Shown: positions 45,388-56,920 of the stretch, piece after piece
Position numbering within the stretch: the first letter of the stretch is position 1
Layout of the letters: every line of letters starts with the position of its first letter
Notes under the pieces: generated by a model
Databases searched by the model: none
What the model was told of the DNA's origin: nothing
Seen by the model: only the letters and a program-made list of their open reading frames with translations
Assembly (NCBI GenBank): GCA_030141605.1
Contig: JAQGDQ010000544.1
Location: 1 to 64,000 of the forward strand
DNA length: 64,000 bases
Direction of reading: 5' to 3'
From: Tubiluchus corallicola
Lineage: Eukaryota > Priapulida > Priapulimorpha > Priapulimorphida > Tubiluchidae
Program-made: the position numbers and the translations under genes

Positions 45388-47250
45388 CTGTTGCAGTCGT
45401 CCTTGTTGGAGCCTATCAGTTTATCACAGATCACTTTGTCATAATAACAGCAGCATCCCAGCAAGCGTAGTCCTTGCGTGGACGTGTTAGCGGAGCAATT
45501 TATTGTAATCATTCCACCATATTAGGCATGGCATTAATCTGGATTGTAACCAGAAGATTATACATTATTACAATAACACTGCCACCATATTACTTACACT
45601 CGCTCTCAAATAATTACAGCTTATTCTTGGAACTCAATAGTTAGAGCAGCAGTAATTGGAAATGTTATTAGAATTATAGTTCTTCCTAATATCATACCTA
45701 TGCCCCGTGATGATCGTAAATAGACTAATTTGCTCTTATAATAATTTATTTGTTATTCATGTTGTACATGATACAGGTCCAAGCCTATCCGCCTGCATTC
45801 ATTTGCGTGGAATTGAACTCCGGAAAAGTTAACCGTGAAATGTTTTTGAACACTTGAAGCCTTGCATATATTGATTATTTTTTTAATTACACGGTTATTT
45901 TTTATATTTAGCTATTACTGTAAGACCATTTCAGTCCTGGTATTTTATACAAGGATTTCGGTTTACTAATTAAGGCTGTTTGTGATAGTCAATTGGTGAT
46001 GGCATCCTAATTACATATGTGTTTATTGGTTTCGTTTCATAGAATGTTCTGTTCTATGCTTGTCAATCCAGATTTTAGATTGGCTTTCCGTAAATTGATC
46101 AGAAAATTTTCTAAACGTACTAATGTAAAATGTATACCCAATAACAATGGTGTTGTTATTCTAATAATGTGTTTGTCAACATAATGTACTTGTTCGAATC
46201 TTTTAAATAAGCGTTTGATAAATACATTATCTAATATTAAACATTAGATTGAAAATTTTACTTTACGTTATTAGAATATTTTTAAACAAAGAACGGCTTC
46301 CTTAGACCCAAACTAGACATTTTTTTAACCAGTTCGAATTCAAACCTCGCGCAATTCTTGCCATAATTTTAGGGTGACCCATGTCAATAGGATCATCTCT
46401 TTTATTCGATTTCTGATAATAAAATAACGATAAATTTTTCAAGCCAGCAACTAGCTACAGAGCTATCTCGGTAGATAACGCGATTAATATGACCAGCTAT
46501 ACATTGAAAATAGTTCAGTCTAGTGTTGCAACAATCAAGAAAATAGTGCTGCTAATAATAACGTTAGATAATATTATGTTGGTGTAAATCGTCTCACAGC
46601 CTAGCTTAGCCAAAAAAACGTGCCTAAGTGCATGATCATTGCAAAGAAAGTTTCAAAGAATCACCCGATTCATAGCATGTTCTCTCCATCGATGCCCGTT
46701 AATTCCCTCTCCGCTTTTTGCCAGTTTCTCAATCCTTTTTCTCCCTGACTCCGCCCGCTCAATTCTTCTTCACTAGACGTTTTCGAAAATTCGGAATTAG
46801 ATGTTAGATGAGCCATCGAGTCTTGTAACAAGGGAAAATCTACAAGCAGACCAAAGACTTGAAAATGAAAATAGACGATTTTGAGTCTTGCGATTCACTC
46901 TCCGTGTTGTGAATAACAATGGCTCGAGCAGAGTTAATAGACCTAAAGGAGCACTGCAGGCGCAGCTGGTGGGTAATAATGGCGACCACGTGATGAATAC
47001 AAAAATTGCATTAGAAGCCAGGAAGGCAGGAAAATGCCTCCAGTCTAAAAGTCTGGATTTCCTGGCTTAATGAAAATGGTTCCTGCCCAATTATTATGCT
47101 TCTCAAGAAAGCTGGCAATGGTACAAGAGCTTGCTTATATGTGTACGTGCTACGTACGTAATTCTCTCTGTGGGTTTCGGAGTCAGACAGCAGACGCTAC
47201 TTGTGAGTATGAATACAGATGTAGATGGGAACGTATAGAAAAAGCTTGAC
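45388..47250. other. Unassigned 1.9 kb
   Basis: AT-rich. Two interrupted frames near 46799-46890 (DEPSSLVTRENLQADQRLEN) and 46888-47068 precede the LINE remnant and might be more of it, but no diagnostic residue was found. Confidence 0.35.
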
Positions 47251-47252
47251 TA

Positions 47253-47650
47253 TTGCAGGCATTACTTGACTTCTACAGTTATTTAGATTTTTACACTAGA
47301 ATGAAAGAAATCCTTGGAGTTCAAAGTCAAGCTCCGAAGATTAAAATAGTTAGATTGCCATCTTTGATTTCAAGTGAAACGTCAGTAAGAATCGCTCTAG
47401 AAGAAGTAAACATACTTAGTAAACCAAAAACGTCTTGGAAAGGCAGTGATACAAAGGCAACAACTACAACCAAATCTAGCATTAGAAGCAAAAGAACTTA
47501 CCCAATTAGCTTCAGATAGGGGTGGAATATTCTTAAAAATGGTAGTGCCTCAATGTCTACAGCCAACAGACGGAATTCAAAGAAAGGAAAAGAAAAGAAA
47601 ACGAGAAACCGAAGGGTGAATGATGTTTTGCTTGAACAAAACACAATTTA
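47253..47650 (+). pseudogene. LINE pol C-terminal remnant
   Basis: A frame with only one internal stop (TAG at 47517-47519) reads FYTRMKEILGVQSQAPKIKI, VRLPSLISSETSVRIALEE, NILSKPKTSWKG and, after the stop, ANRRNSKKGKEKKTRNRRV. It aligns with the C-terminal part of the minus-strand LINE at 37600 (…LGHLLRLTNEVPVRIALKE…KPKTTS…RHWRRRRRNG). That comparison, not the open frame alone, identifies it. The RT core is not present. Confidence 0.6.
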
Positions 47651-47949
47651 GATTGTTTTATTTGTCTTGTTAAAATTACATTATTCTCAAGCGACATTAT
47701 TCTTAAACGACATATGCACGCTTTTGTTTTATATGCAAAGTTATATGCAAAACGGTTTCAGGGGAGAGTTCATTCATGGTTCGTTATTTAGTTGATTGTT
47801 TGTATCCGCAAACAGTGTTTTCGATGAACAAATTCTCAAGGCATCCCGTAGAAACAAATTGTTAAATAATTGCGTTTCTAACTCAGTGGAGTTGTTTCAG
47901 ACATTGATAATTTTGACAAATTTCGTTGACAGGACACACGAAGAGACGC

Positions 47950-48145
47950 TATCGATGTTAGTTTCTATTGCTGGTCTAGCGACTGCTGCTGCTGCTGATG
48001 ATGATGAAATTGTTACGACGATGATGACGGCGATGATGTAGTTGCCCCAATTGATTATAAGATACAAGCACGAAAAGACATATGCGATAATATAGTTTCT
48101 ACTGGTGTCTTGTCACTGCTGCAGCTGATGATAGTGGTGACGATG

Positions 48146-48177
<32 letters not shown>

Positions 48178-48375
48178 GATGATGATGAAAATGTCATGAC
48201 GATGATGACGGTGATGATTCAGTTGCCCCAATTGATTATAAGATACATGTACGAAAAGACATATGCGATATTATAGTTTCTACTGGTGCCTTGTCACTGC
48301 TGCAGCTGTTGATAGCGATGACGACGACAACGATCATGGTGATGTTGATGATGACGATGATGATGATGTAAATTT
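47950..48375. repeat. 181-bp tandem repeat, about 2.5 copies, ending in GATGAT tracts
   Basis: The words TTGCCCCAATTGATTATAAG, AAGACATATGCGATA and TTTCTACTGGTG occur near 48042 and 48223, 181 bases apart. A more decayed unit precedes them near 47950. Each unit ends in CTGCTGCAGCTG and a GATGAT microsatellite. Confidence 0.85.
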
Positions 48376-48902
48376 TATTTGTTCTGAACATGATTGTAAA
48401 ATTATATAATGAAGTTTGGGAATCGGAAGGAGAGGTGGTGATTAAGTAAATTACAGTAGTTGTCTTGTGGCATTTTATTATTCAGTGTTCTGACGGAAAC
48501 ATACAGCTCACCTTGCAGTCTCAGTCCTTCAGCGATGAGCCTGAAGTGGTTTAATTAAATGTAATCACGATGAATGGCGATGATGATGATTGCGGCAGAT
48601 GAAACTACCTGCCTTCATTTCTGTTAGTGCTGCTAGCTCATCAACAAATCGAAGTACTACAGCAACGTTGTAGGGGCTCAGCTCACCTGGAGCACCTTTT
48701 CAAAATAAATGTTTGTTGCGAGTAAACAACAATTAGCAACGAATATGTTCTCAATTGTCGTAAATAGAAATTGCAAAAACATAATATTCATTGAAATTTA
48801 ATAAGAAGACACTGCGTGGATATTCTCGCATTATTGATCAGCTGTGGTACCAGTACCAGATTTTAGTGAGTTTTAGTGTAAACACGTTTAAGTCACTGAT
48901 TA
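48376..48902. other. No recognisable feature
   Basis: Spacer; a few further GATGATGAT words near 48580. Confidence 0.35.
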
Positions 48903-49275
48903 CGCAGGGTGTTCTAGAAGAAATAGTGCAGAACAAATATGGTGAGCATTGAAATATGCTAATCAAATCACATTGAAACGCGATTGGGCGTTAAGTCATA
49001 TAGTAAAAGATTATTCTACAATAACTGCTGGAAATATCCACCGTTAACTTGAGACATGAAGGGTAACGACAATGCATGTTACGGAAAACACGTTTAAGTT
49101 CACCAGGTGCCTTGCTATTTTATCCAAATGAGCCTGAGCTTTCGCATCATGACATCGTAATGACGTAAAATTAATATCGTACTTACTTAACTACACTTTC
49201 CCTATTATGCACCTTGGTTTTCGTATATTCCAATATATGTGTATCGGCACATTTTTTCTGAAACACCCCGTAGGA
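48903..49275. mobile_element. GGTGTTCCAAAAG-ended MITE, copy 2
   Basis: Left end CAGGGTGTTCTAGAAGAAAT and reverse complement of right end CTACGGGGTGTTTCAGAAAA are inverted repeats. The internal stretch AATGAGCCTGAGCTTTCGCA with ATGACATCGTAATGACGT corresponds to the duplicated segment of the copy at 16522. Confidence 0.6.
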
Positions 49276-49705
49276 CTTGCGGATTAGTGACCTTCTGTGC
49301 ATATCTGATTTTGCAGTCTGGCTAGCATGCGGTTAAAATACCGTCTCCAATACCAGGATTTGAGCGGAATCATACTAATGAGTCTTCGGAGACGACGCGT
49401 CTATGTCTGCCGCTTTCGGTAATAAAATGGCTAACTTTACTGCAAAATTAATAAAATACTGATAATGACATCATTAAATTTTCTGTGCTTGTCTTAATGT
49501 TTCCTCTTCTGCGAATTGTCCGATGTTGCATAAATATTTAATATATTCGTTGTGCCTAAACATGTAACTAAATGCGTTAATATTTTTTATCTTCTAACGT
49601 TTATTTATTAATGACTGGACTGGAAAGATTTAGAAGTCCAAATGCACAGAAGTGCTGAAATTGCACGGAGTCGCTAATGTAAGCATGGAACAAATCAAAT
49701 ATTTA

Positions 49706-50054
49706 AATGAATGAATGATTAAATGAATGAATGAAGGATTGATTGAATGAATGAATAAATGATTGAATGAACGAATGAAGGAATGAATGAATGAATGAAT
49801 GAATGAATGAATGAATGAATGAATGAATGAATGAATGAATGAATGAATGAATGAATGAATGAATGAATGAATGAATGAACGAATGAAGGAATGATTGAAT
49901 GAATGAATGAATGAATGAATGAATGAATGAATGAATGAATGAATGAACGAATAAACGAATAAACGAATGAATGAATGAATGAATGAATGAATGAATGAAT
50001 GAATGAATGAATGAATGAATGAATAAATGAATGAATGAATGAATGAGTGAGTGA
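49706..50054. repeat. (AATG)n microsatellite, about 350 bp
   Basis: Tetranucleotide repeat with sparse substitutions (GATTG, AACG, AAGG, AATAA). The 142- and 171-codon minus-strand frames (SFIHSFIHS) are repeat artefacts. Confidence 0.98.
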
Positions 50055-50729
50055 AAAAGAGAATGAATAAATTAATGGATGACTGGACGAATGAACGATT
50101 GAATGATTTATAAACAGGTGGACGATAGTGACGCAAAAATGCCACATAGTTTAACTAATATGAACTTTTACACACTAATGTAACTTAATGATTTCTAATT
50201 AAACTGCTTCTGAGAACCCGACACAACATTGTTGCATGCAACGTCAGGTCCTGGATGCAACACATTAATTTTATTTTCAGTAGATTTGTGTCACAAAATG
50301 TTGCCATTCCACAACTACAGTTGTGCGAAATGCACGAAATGATCTCACTAGGAAAACCTTATTAAGGAAGTGAAGAACAAGCACAAAAATCTCAACATAA
50401 ACTTACATATATATTGTTGATTGACTGATTAAGAGATAGTCGAACATGATACTTTAGTTCAGTCCATAGATCACTACAAAAAAGGACTTTTGATCATATA
50501 ACATGATCATTTCTGTCAAAAAATAACTGAAGAATTATTTACGAATTCTCACTACACACTTATTGTCGCCTTACTGTCCAAAAACAGCTTACATAAATAG
50601 AAAAATCTTAACAAAATTTACGCCGTAAAACATACTGGTATGTATATTTGATAATTACTCCATTCAGCAGATTGGTTTCTATTATAAGAAGTACTCGTGC
50701 TTGTTTGTGGAAAAACAATTTTGCACTGA
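50055..50729. other. No recognisable feature
   Basis: Spacer after the AATG array; no repeat or coding signature seen. Confidence 0.35.
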
Positions 50730-50731
50730 AT

Positions 50732-51019
50732 TCCAAACAAAAAGTATATCATTGGAAAAGAGCTGGATTTGCTAGAAAACCAAATCGCAATGTACAAAGA
50801 ATGTATGGAAAACATGAACAAGTTCAAGCTTCAGCTAGCCTGCAGAGTACTGAATTGCATAGACAGGCTACCATGCGAACACGAAACCCCAAGGGCCCGT
50901 AAAAATGCGTCTGCAAAAATAATGGTATGCCCAAGCATGGCTCTGACGTTTAGTAGAATCTTGCTCAGAAGGTCACCTTTGACAACGAGGCAGGTACCGG
51001 TGTACAGGCACCGTTAGAA
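50732..51019 (+). CDS. Candidate exon-like open frame 1, unknown protein
   Basis: Open between stops. The N-terminal half reads KELDLLENQIAMYKECMENM then NKFKLQLACRVLNC, an amphipathic helix with coiled-coil-like spacing. The C-terminal part is basic. The composition is less AT-driven than chance frames here. Two similar helical frames follow on the same strand within 1.6 kb, which could be exons of one gene. No splice sites could be fixed, no family is recognised, and the length (about 95 codons) is within what chance allows. Confidence 0.22.
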
Positions 51020-51606
51020 GCAAGCAGGTATAGGCCAAACTGTGCACGCTTAGAAATGCTATCTTTATCACCTGCGTGTTGACGTAAAGTAAAAGCCGAG
51101 TCTTTCGGCAAGTTGAGCTTGATTTAATATTTGAAAAAAATGTTAGAAAGTTTAAGCAAAAAAGTTGTGATAAGCTGCTGGTGTAAATAGTAAAATTGCC
51201 ATCACTTCACGCTTGGGCGCGCTCAGTTTCAACGAAAAATGACGTCATGCGGTAACCGTGTAATATAAACCCTTATCCTGCCAGTTGCTTGAATAAAATT
51301 ATTGCAGTTGCAGTTACTATTATCGACTATAAATAATCCAAAATGTTAAACAAGAGCTTATTAATACCAATTTTCAGTTTTTAATGAATCTCGCTTATAA
51401 CTTAAAAACAGTTTTAAGGCTGATATAACAACCTGGAATTAACCCCAACAAAGTAACAGAATAATTATTTTAATGAGCTAAAACTAAACTCTGTAAACTG
51501 GGTACCCAAACATGCTCGCAGAATTACATGCTTATATTAAAATCTATCAATTAATTATAGTGTACACATTGCGCTTACACATTTTAAGGTATAATCCTGT
51601 GGATTA

Positions 51607-51805
51607 AAGCTACGTAAGCACCTCAAAGTTGTTAGTAATTGCTCGGATGATCAATTTTTACATAGACACCGTTAAACAGAACGCTAGAATAGCGGAACTA
51701 CTGAATGAATTGCAGAAGTTTTACCACGCGTACCGTCATGACGTTGACACTGTCCACCATCTTACGTCATGTTTTTCAAATGTGCCCGCAGCGAGGTTCA
51801 TATAA
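51607..51805 (+). CDS. Candidate exon-like open frame 2, unknown protein
   Basis: Open for 66 codons. From the ATG near 51646 it reads MINFYIDTVKQNARIAELLN then ELQKFYHAYRHDVDTVHHL: again helical, with regularly spaced I/L/V residues and E/Q/N/K. It ends at TAA. Not recognised. It is listed because its character matches the frames on either side. Confidence 0.2.
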
Positions 51806-51861
51806 CGGAAGAAAAGAAAGATTTATACGCGTACATTGTGTGGTAATTTCAATATTTTTAA

Positions 51862-52320
51862 TTGTATGTTAAAATACAACGAATATTGTTCGGGGTTAGG
51901 TTTTCCTTTAAAAATACTGATCTGTATGAACAGTATTTAGTTGGCCACCATGCTTGCTTCAAAGACGCGTGTGCGTCTCCAAACGTAATGGTATCCGCAT
52001 ATGACTATAATGCAGTTGATTGTTGCTTAGTATATTTTCGTGCGTGTAAAATCAATGCAAGGAATAAAAACACGGAAACGGATTCGCAAACTGAAGCAAT
52101 GCATGATGCAGCGGACGTTCAATACGCAATTATTCTTGAGGATTTGCAAAAAGAGCGCATGTTAATGAGAAGACTCAGGAAGGCTCTGCAAGAAATGACA
52201 AGAACCACTCTAGGTAAATTTTCGTCGCTGAAGCGTATTAAAGATAAAAATGTTGCAATTGTGGTCCAGCAAAATGTGAGTAAATATTTCGACCAAAGGC
52301 GCAAATGCATTCTGTGGTGA
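51862..52320 (+). CDS. Candidate exon-like open frame 3, unknown 152-codon protein
   Basis: The longest non-repetitive open frame of the window, stop to stop. The first ATG is at about 51988; the frame begins at a TTG right after a stop, so upstream coding would need splicing. The second half, DAADVQYAIILEDLQKERML then MRRLRKALQEM, is a charged helix likely to form a coiled coil, followed by a lysine-rich stretch (SSLKRIKDKN). My rough estimate of the stop frequency makes one frame this long in 64 kb mildly unexpected (order of 0.1-0.2). No family is recognised. Confidence 0.28.
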   Translation: MYVKIQRILFGVRFSFKNTDLYEQYLVGHHACFKDACASPNVMVSAYDYNAVDCCLVYFRACKINARNKNTETDSQTEAMHDAADVQYAIILEDLQKERMLMRRLRKALQEMTRTTLGKFSSLKRIKDKNVAIVVQQNVSKYFDQRRKCILW

Positions 52321-52975
52321 GTGAAGCACAATATGATTCCCAAAGTTGAACATAAACAAAAGTTATAGCAGCACAAAGAACATGTTAAACTATTTGACAT
52401 AAAATAATGATAGCAATTATACAATGTGAAATATCATTCAGTGATTGCCTGGCTACACTGCTAATTGGCAAATGCGTTTGGTGCATAAAATTTAAACTAC
52501 GAGTGCAGTAGGAGTGCATAAAAAACAAGTAATAAAGTAAAAAATTATATTTGCTTCAGTAAAATACTCCTATCTAAAAAAACTACAGCACACTTTTAGA
52601 AATACAATCTCATATAAAATAATACGTATCATAGAGGTAACGTACACACGTATCTTGACATAAACACAAAACGATCTCTTGGTGCAATTAAAGATTCGAA
52701 GAGTACAATAATTTGTGTTTATATGTAAAGCAATATCGTGTATATACATATATAGCTTCAAAAAACAACACAAATATAAAACATTACAGATACTATACAA
52801 CATAAATATTAAAATGGTTTCTTTACCAAAACTGTCTCATTGGTATTTACATATTGTGTTTTGCGTTTATGATTATTATACTGTGGCCTGTGAGCGCCGT
52901 TTCAAACATTTCAAATCAAAATACTCTCTGACTTCGAATATTAAAATGTAATGTCTCATTCGTGAATTCATTTAG
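52321..52975. other. No recognisable feature
   Basis: AT-rich; 77-78 codon frames on both strands are unassigned. Confidence 0.35.
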
Positions 52976-53217
52976 ACAAATCCTGTTTTCTCATTGGTCA
53001 ACCCGTTTAAGTATCGTTTCTGATTGGTTGGTGTCAGCGTCCAGTCAATCCTATTCTGTGTTGGTGACCTGGGCACTTCACTGAGTTTACGGAAACTATG
53101 GTCGGTTTGTGTTGGAGTTCTGGTGATGTCAAGGCACGTCCATACGTAATTGTAATTTTAGATGATATAACTATAAATGTAAATATAAATATGACGGATT
53201 CGTGGATGGGTGATTAA
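52976..53217 (+). promoter_or_regulatory. Possible CCAAT-box promoter
   Basis: Two inverted CCAAT boxes (CATTGGTCA near 52992 and TGATTGGTTGG near 53021) and CAATCC near 53045 lie 55-105 bases before ATG at 53098. That ATG opens a 39-codon frame (MVGLCWSSGDVKARPYVIVI...). Weak evidence: such words are common. Confidence 0.2.
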
Positions 53218-55745
53218 ACTAAATCTAAGTTTTAACATGTAAATTGAAATTTAGAATTTAATTTTATACAGAAAAGCTTAACTACCATCCATAAATGTGT
53301 CAGTGATATTTATATTTTTGTGCGTAGGTATGGATACCAAAATTGTTAAAGATTTTAGATGACATAATGTAAATATTAAGAATAATTACGTCCAATAGAC
53401 AAAAGTGTGAAATTGAACTAAAAAACGAAAGTAATTAATGCCTATTATTGTAATAATAGTATCAAAGGCCTATAATAGTAATCAAAATAATCTATGATTT
53501 TCCATTAGGTTCCCTAACATGACAGTTGAGTGGGGTGGCGTTGGGTAGCAAGTCGACCTAAGCTTGACTTAAGTGACTACCTTACATTGTACTTCCAGAA
53601 GAAGGCAAGGTTATTGTGCCAACGATCATTTCATTATGCAAAAAGGAGCCTGACTACAAAATGGCACCTTTTGTATGCATTATGTATTATTAACTAAACC
53701 CGCATAGAATTCTAACACATCAATCAAAACTCATACGCTAACACTTTACAACAAAAGTTTAACGAAGCTCTGATGTGAAAATGCATTGGGCCCTTTGATA
53801 ATTACATAAATTTTTAATGAACGATCATGGGCTCAATAAAAAAGCAAATGCCTAATGCATTAATTAAACGTAATTAAAATGACATTATGGGGCGCTTCGG
53901 GCGGGTAACCATGAAGATTATGTACGAGCTTTGATAAGGAAATTTCAATGATAGAGTGTATGCCGTACATATATTACTAATGTACTGTGTGTCTGTGTTG
54001 TGTTAATGTACATTCATGTATGAATAAATATTAAATAACTAACAAACTAAATAAATAATATCTATAGAATACAAAATATCGTAATATGGGCTAAAGTTAA
54101 CTATTTTATTGCTAATCGATATTGGGTTTTATTATATAAACGCGTTTTATCATTTAAAAAATATTTTATCGGTGGACTAATAATATCAGTCTGTCTAATA
54201 GTCTGACAACAAATTATTAATGCATAGACTAACAGAATAAGAATTAGGACTACATTTTCAAGGCTAACCTGCTAGCTGATAAGAACAAAATTATAATGAA
54301 ACTAAAATTACAAAATAATGAAAATTGAATAATATCGACAGAAATGAAATTAAGGGGTAACAATAAGTTTTCAAAAAATCCCTCATTTAAAAATTTAATA
54401 GCAATTACTCAACCATATGGCACTTTGATTACTGAGTCTACGCCTGCGTTTCATGAAATCTTTAATGGCATGAAACTTGGCTTCATAAGTTTACTGCAGC
54501 AATGTAGTAATAAGTTATTTTCTATACATAGTCATGCAGTAATTTTACATGCATTTAGAATCAGGTTACTAGCAAAAGGAGACCTCACAAAGTTTCAAAT
54601 GTCGACTCGGGAAAATTCTGAAGTACAAAGTGGGAGTTTACCACCTAATGCGTTCCGTAGATTTTGGCAATGAAGAAATTTTAGTGAATTATGAAACATC
54701 TTATACCTGTATGTTAACGTATGCGCTGATAATTGGTATGCCACATCAAAAATGCCATGCAATGCCAAATGTCAAATAAGTATTAAACCAACGCCAAGTC
54801 TTACCGGTCTTCGTTTTGTTATAATGAAATGTCTTCCGCTCTATATATGGCTTCTGGCAATTTTTGCAAGAAGCTTAACTTATGCCATACACTTTGATGG
54901 CTTCAATAGCAACCCCAATATGAACCCGCCTCCATAAAATTATTCCGATAAGGATCTTCTTTTCCGCACAAAAAGCTATTTACACTGGCCTCTCTAACCT
55001 CAGATCCTTAAAGAGATTTTACAGCAGCACTTTCACAATATCTGGCGAGGTCAGTTAAGCGTATTACGACGTGAAATAAATGTCACATCAAGTCAACGAT
55101 ATTTGATATCTGATGAAGAGCATTGCAATTCCGTCGGAAGCTTTATTCACAGCAGATGAAATGTGTCCAGAATCTCTTATAATCCGGTCTGAAGCAAGAA
55201 TCGTTTTGTTGGCAACCGATAAGCTTTTTACATTGACAAAGTTGTCTCTTTTTTAAGGTAGATGCAATTCGATAGATATTCATGTTAAGGCATTATCCCG
55301 GCTCCTTTCGAGCAAAAAGTCGGTTCGGTCATCCGCACAAACGTTAAACAATAATGAAAAGATGATGATTTAAATTGATTTGGTGGTAGTTTAGTTGCGC
55401 CCCTACATAATGCATTAATTTGAAAACTTAAGAATTACAAATATGTGTGATTTCCTCAATGGTCATTTAAGAGCCATTAATATTTACTCAGTGTAGAGTA
55501 AAGGCCATTAATAAGAAGGATCAAGATTTCATTGATTCGCCTAAAATGCACTCGAATTTTGTTTTTTTTGGGGGGAGGGGGTACTTTTATGGGCGCCCTC
55601 TAAAAACGGCTCCAATAAAAAAACTCAAGAGTAACCAACAGACTGTTAATGCATTACAGCATTCAAACTGTTTGTACGCGAAATGTCATATAAATCTCTG
55701 TCAACTCCCGGACTCACCAAGCGTAGAATTGTCTCACTTCGTTTA
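53218..55745. other. Unassigned 2.5 kb
   Basis: AT-rich. A possible retroelement tail (ATGAATAAATATTAAATAAC then AAACTAAATAAATAATA) is near 54018-54060. A 109-codon ATG frame at 54344-54673 has no recognisable relatives; a few frames this long are expected by chance. Confidence 0.35.
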
Positions 55746-55749
55746 TTAC

Positions 55750-55830
55750 ACAACTCAATTCGACTCAATTTAATTCAAAAAGTTTATTCATCTCCATACC
55801 TGATATGCTGATATGTTAATAGCTTATGTT
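55750..55830 (-). mobile_element. Retroelement 3' tail (minus strand)
   Basis: Minus strand: GAGATGAATAAACTTTTTGA then ATTAAATTGAGTCGAATTG, an AATAAA signal plus a TTGAA-type tail like those at 43378 and 56121. Confidence 0.45.
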
Positions 55831-56120
55831 AATCAACATAATTTGACTGGAGCGTTAAACTGAAGTCAACTATCGCATGAGGATTAATGAGCAAAAATTA
55901 TGACTGTGATTTTTCTGATATGGTGACAGCAAATGTTATAGCGGGGCGGGGGGGGGGTAATTACAAAATTTGATGTTGACTATGACTACACATGTAAACC
56001 TGCCCGTCACAGAAGTTAAACAAACCAAGTTTTTTCAACTAAGATTGATAACTTTATCAAAGGTTTTAGATAACCACATTCAGGCTGTCTGATGGAAGCG
56101 GGTGCGTGCCCTGATACAAT

Positions 56121-56240
56121 TCAATTCAATTCAGCAATAATTTATTGATTCATCATGTGTCATAATCACATTAACAAATTTGAGATACAACATTATATCA
56201 TCAGTGAAAAAAACATTCCAGTGAAAATGACGGTTGTTTT
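56121..56240 (-). mobile_element. Retroelement 3' tail (minus strand)
   Basis: Minus strand: GATGAATCAATAAATTATTG then CTGAATTGAATTGAATTG. Same TTGAA-type tail; the body to the right (to perhaps 56600) is not recognised. Confidence 0.45.
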
Positions 56241-56668
56241 TTGCAAAATTTTATGCCAAAGAGCCACAGGGCACAAACGTATTTTTATAACTGTATTAGA
56301 AAACAGCCTTTTTCAGTTATGAGTGGTTGGTATTTTGCAAGCTACATTAAAAACAGAGCAGTGACCAACGGTCTTATTCTTTTAAATGTAAAGATTGAAA
56401 ATACACTTTTACGATTTTGATTTAAAAATTGAAACGGATTTCGATAATCGTCACTAAACGAATATCATCACAAAAGTAATTGGATGATTTATACGACGAG
56501 TATCACGTTTTGTACCAGCCTTTGTAATGCTAAACGTGAAAAACCTTCTCAAAACAGAGATGAAAGAATAGTGAGCCAGTAAACGAGTCAGTAAAGTGCA
56601 GCTGTATCTTTCTAGTGGATGACCTAGCAAGAGTGACTGTTTACAATGCTGTCACAGGCTGTCTACTA

Positions 56669-56745
56669 TTAATGATGATAATAATAATGATAACAACAAC
56701 AACAAAAAATAAGAACAACAAGAACAACGACAACACCACTACTAT

Positions 56746-56813
<68 letters not shown>

Positions 56814-56886
56814 ATGATGATGATGATGATGATGATAATAATAATAATAATAATAATAATTATAATAATAATAATAATAATAATAA

Positions 56887-56918
<32 letters not shown>

Positions 56919-56920
56919 CT
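56669..56920. repeat. Compound microsatellite (AAC, TAC, GAT, AAT)
   Basis: Successive blocks of AAC/ACA, about 22 TAC, GAT and AAT triplets. The 113-codon frame over it is an artefact. Confidence 0.97.

Noticed and set aside
47253-47519. Novel basic host exon preceded by TATTGCAG acceptor
   Set aside because: The peptide aligns with the LINE pol C-terminus found on the minus strand at 37600, so it is a retroelement remnant.
49630-50147. 142- and 171-codon frames reading SFIHSFIHS
   Set aside because: Produced entirely by the AATG tetranucleotide array.
51240-51330. Possible LTR or retroelement end (TATAAA, AATAAA, TTGCAGTTGCAG)
   Set aside because: No second LTR, primer-binding site or coding region was found nearby; the words alone are not enough.
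54344-54673. 109-codon ATG open frame as a gene
   Set aside because: A few frames of this length are expected by chance in 64 kb of this composition, and no family, repeat or promoter supports it.
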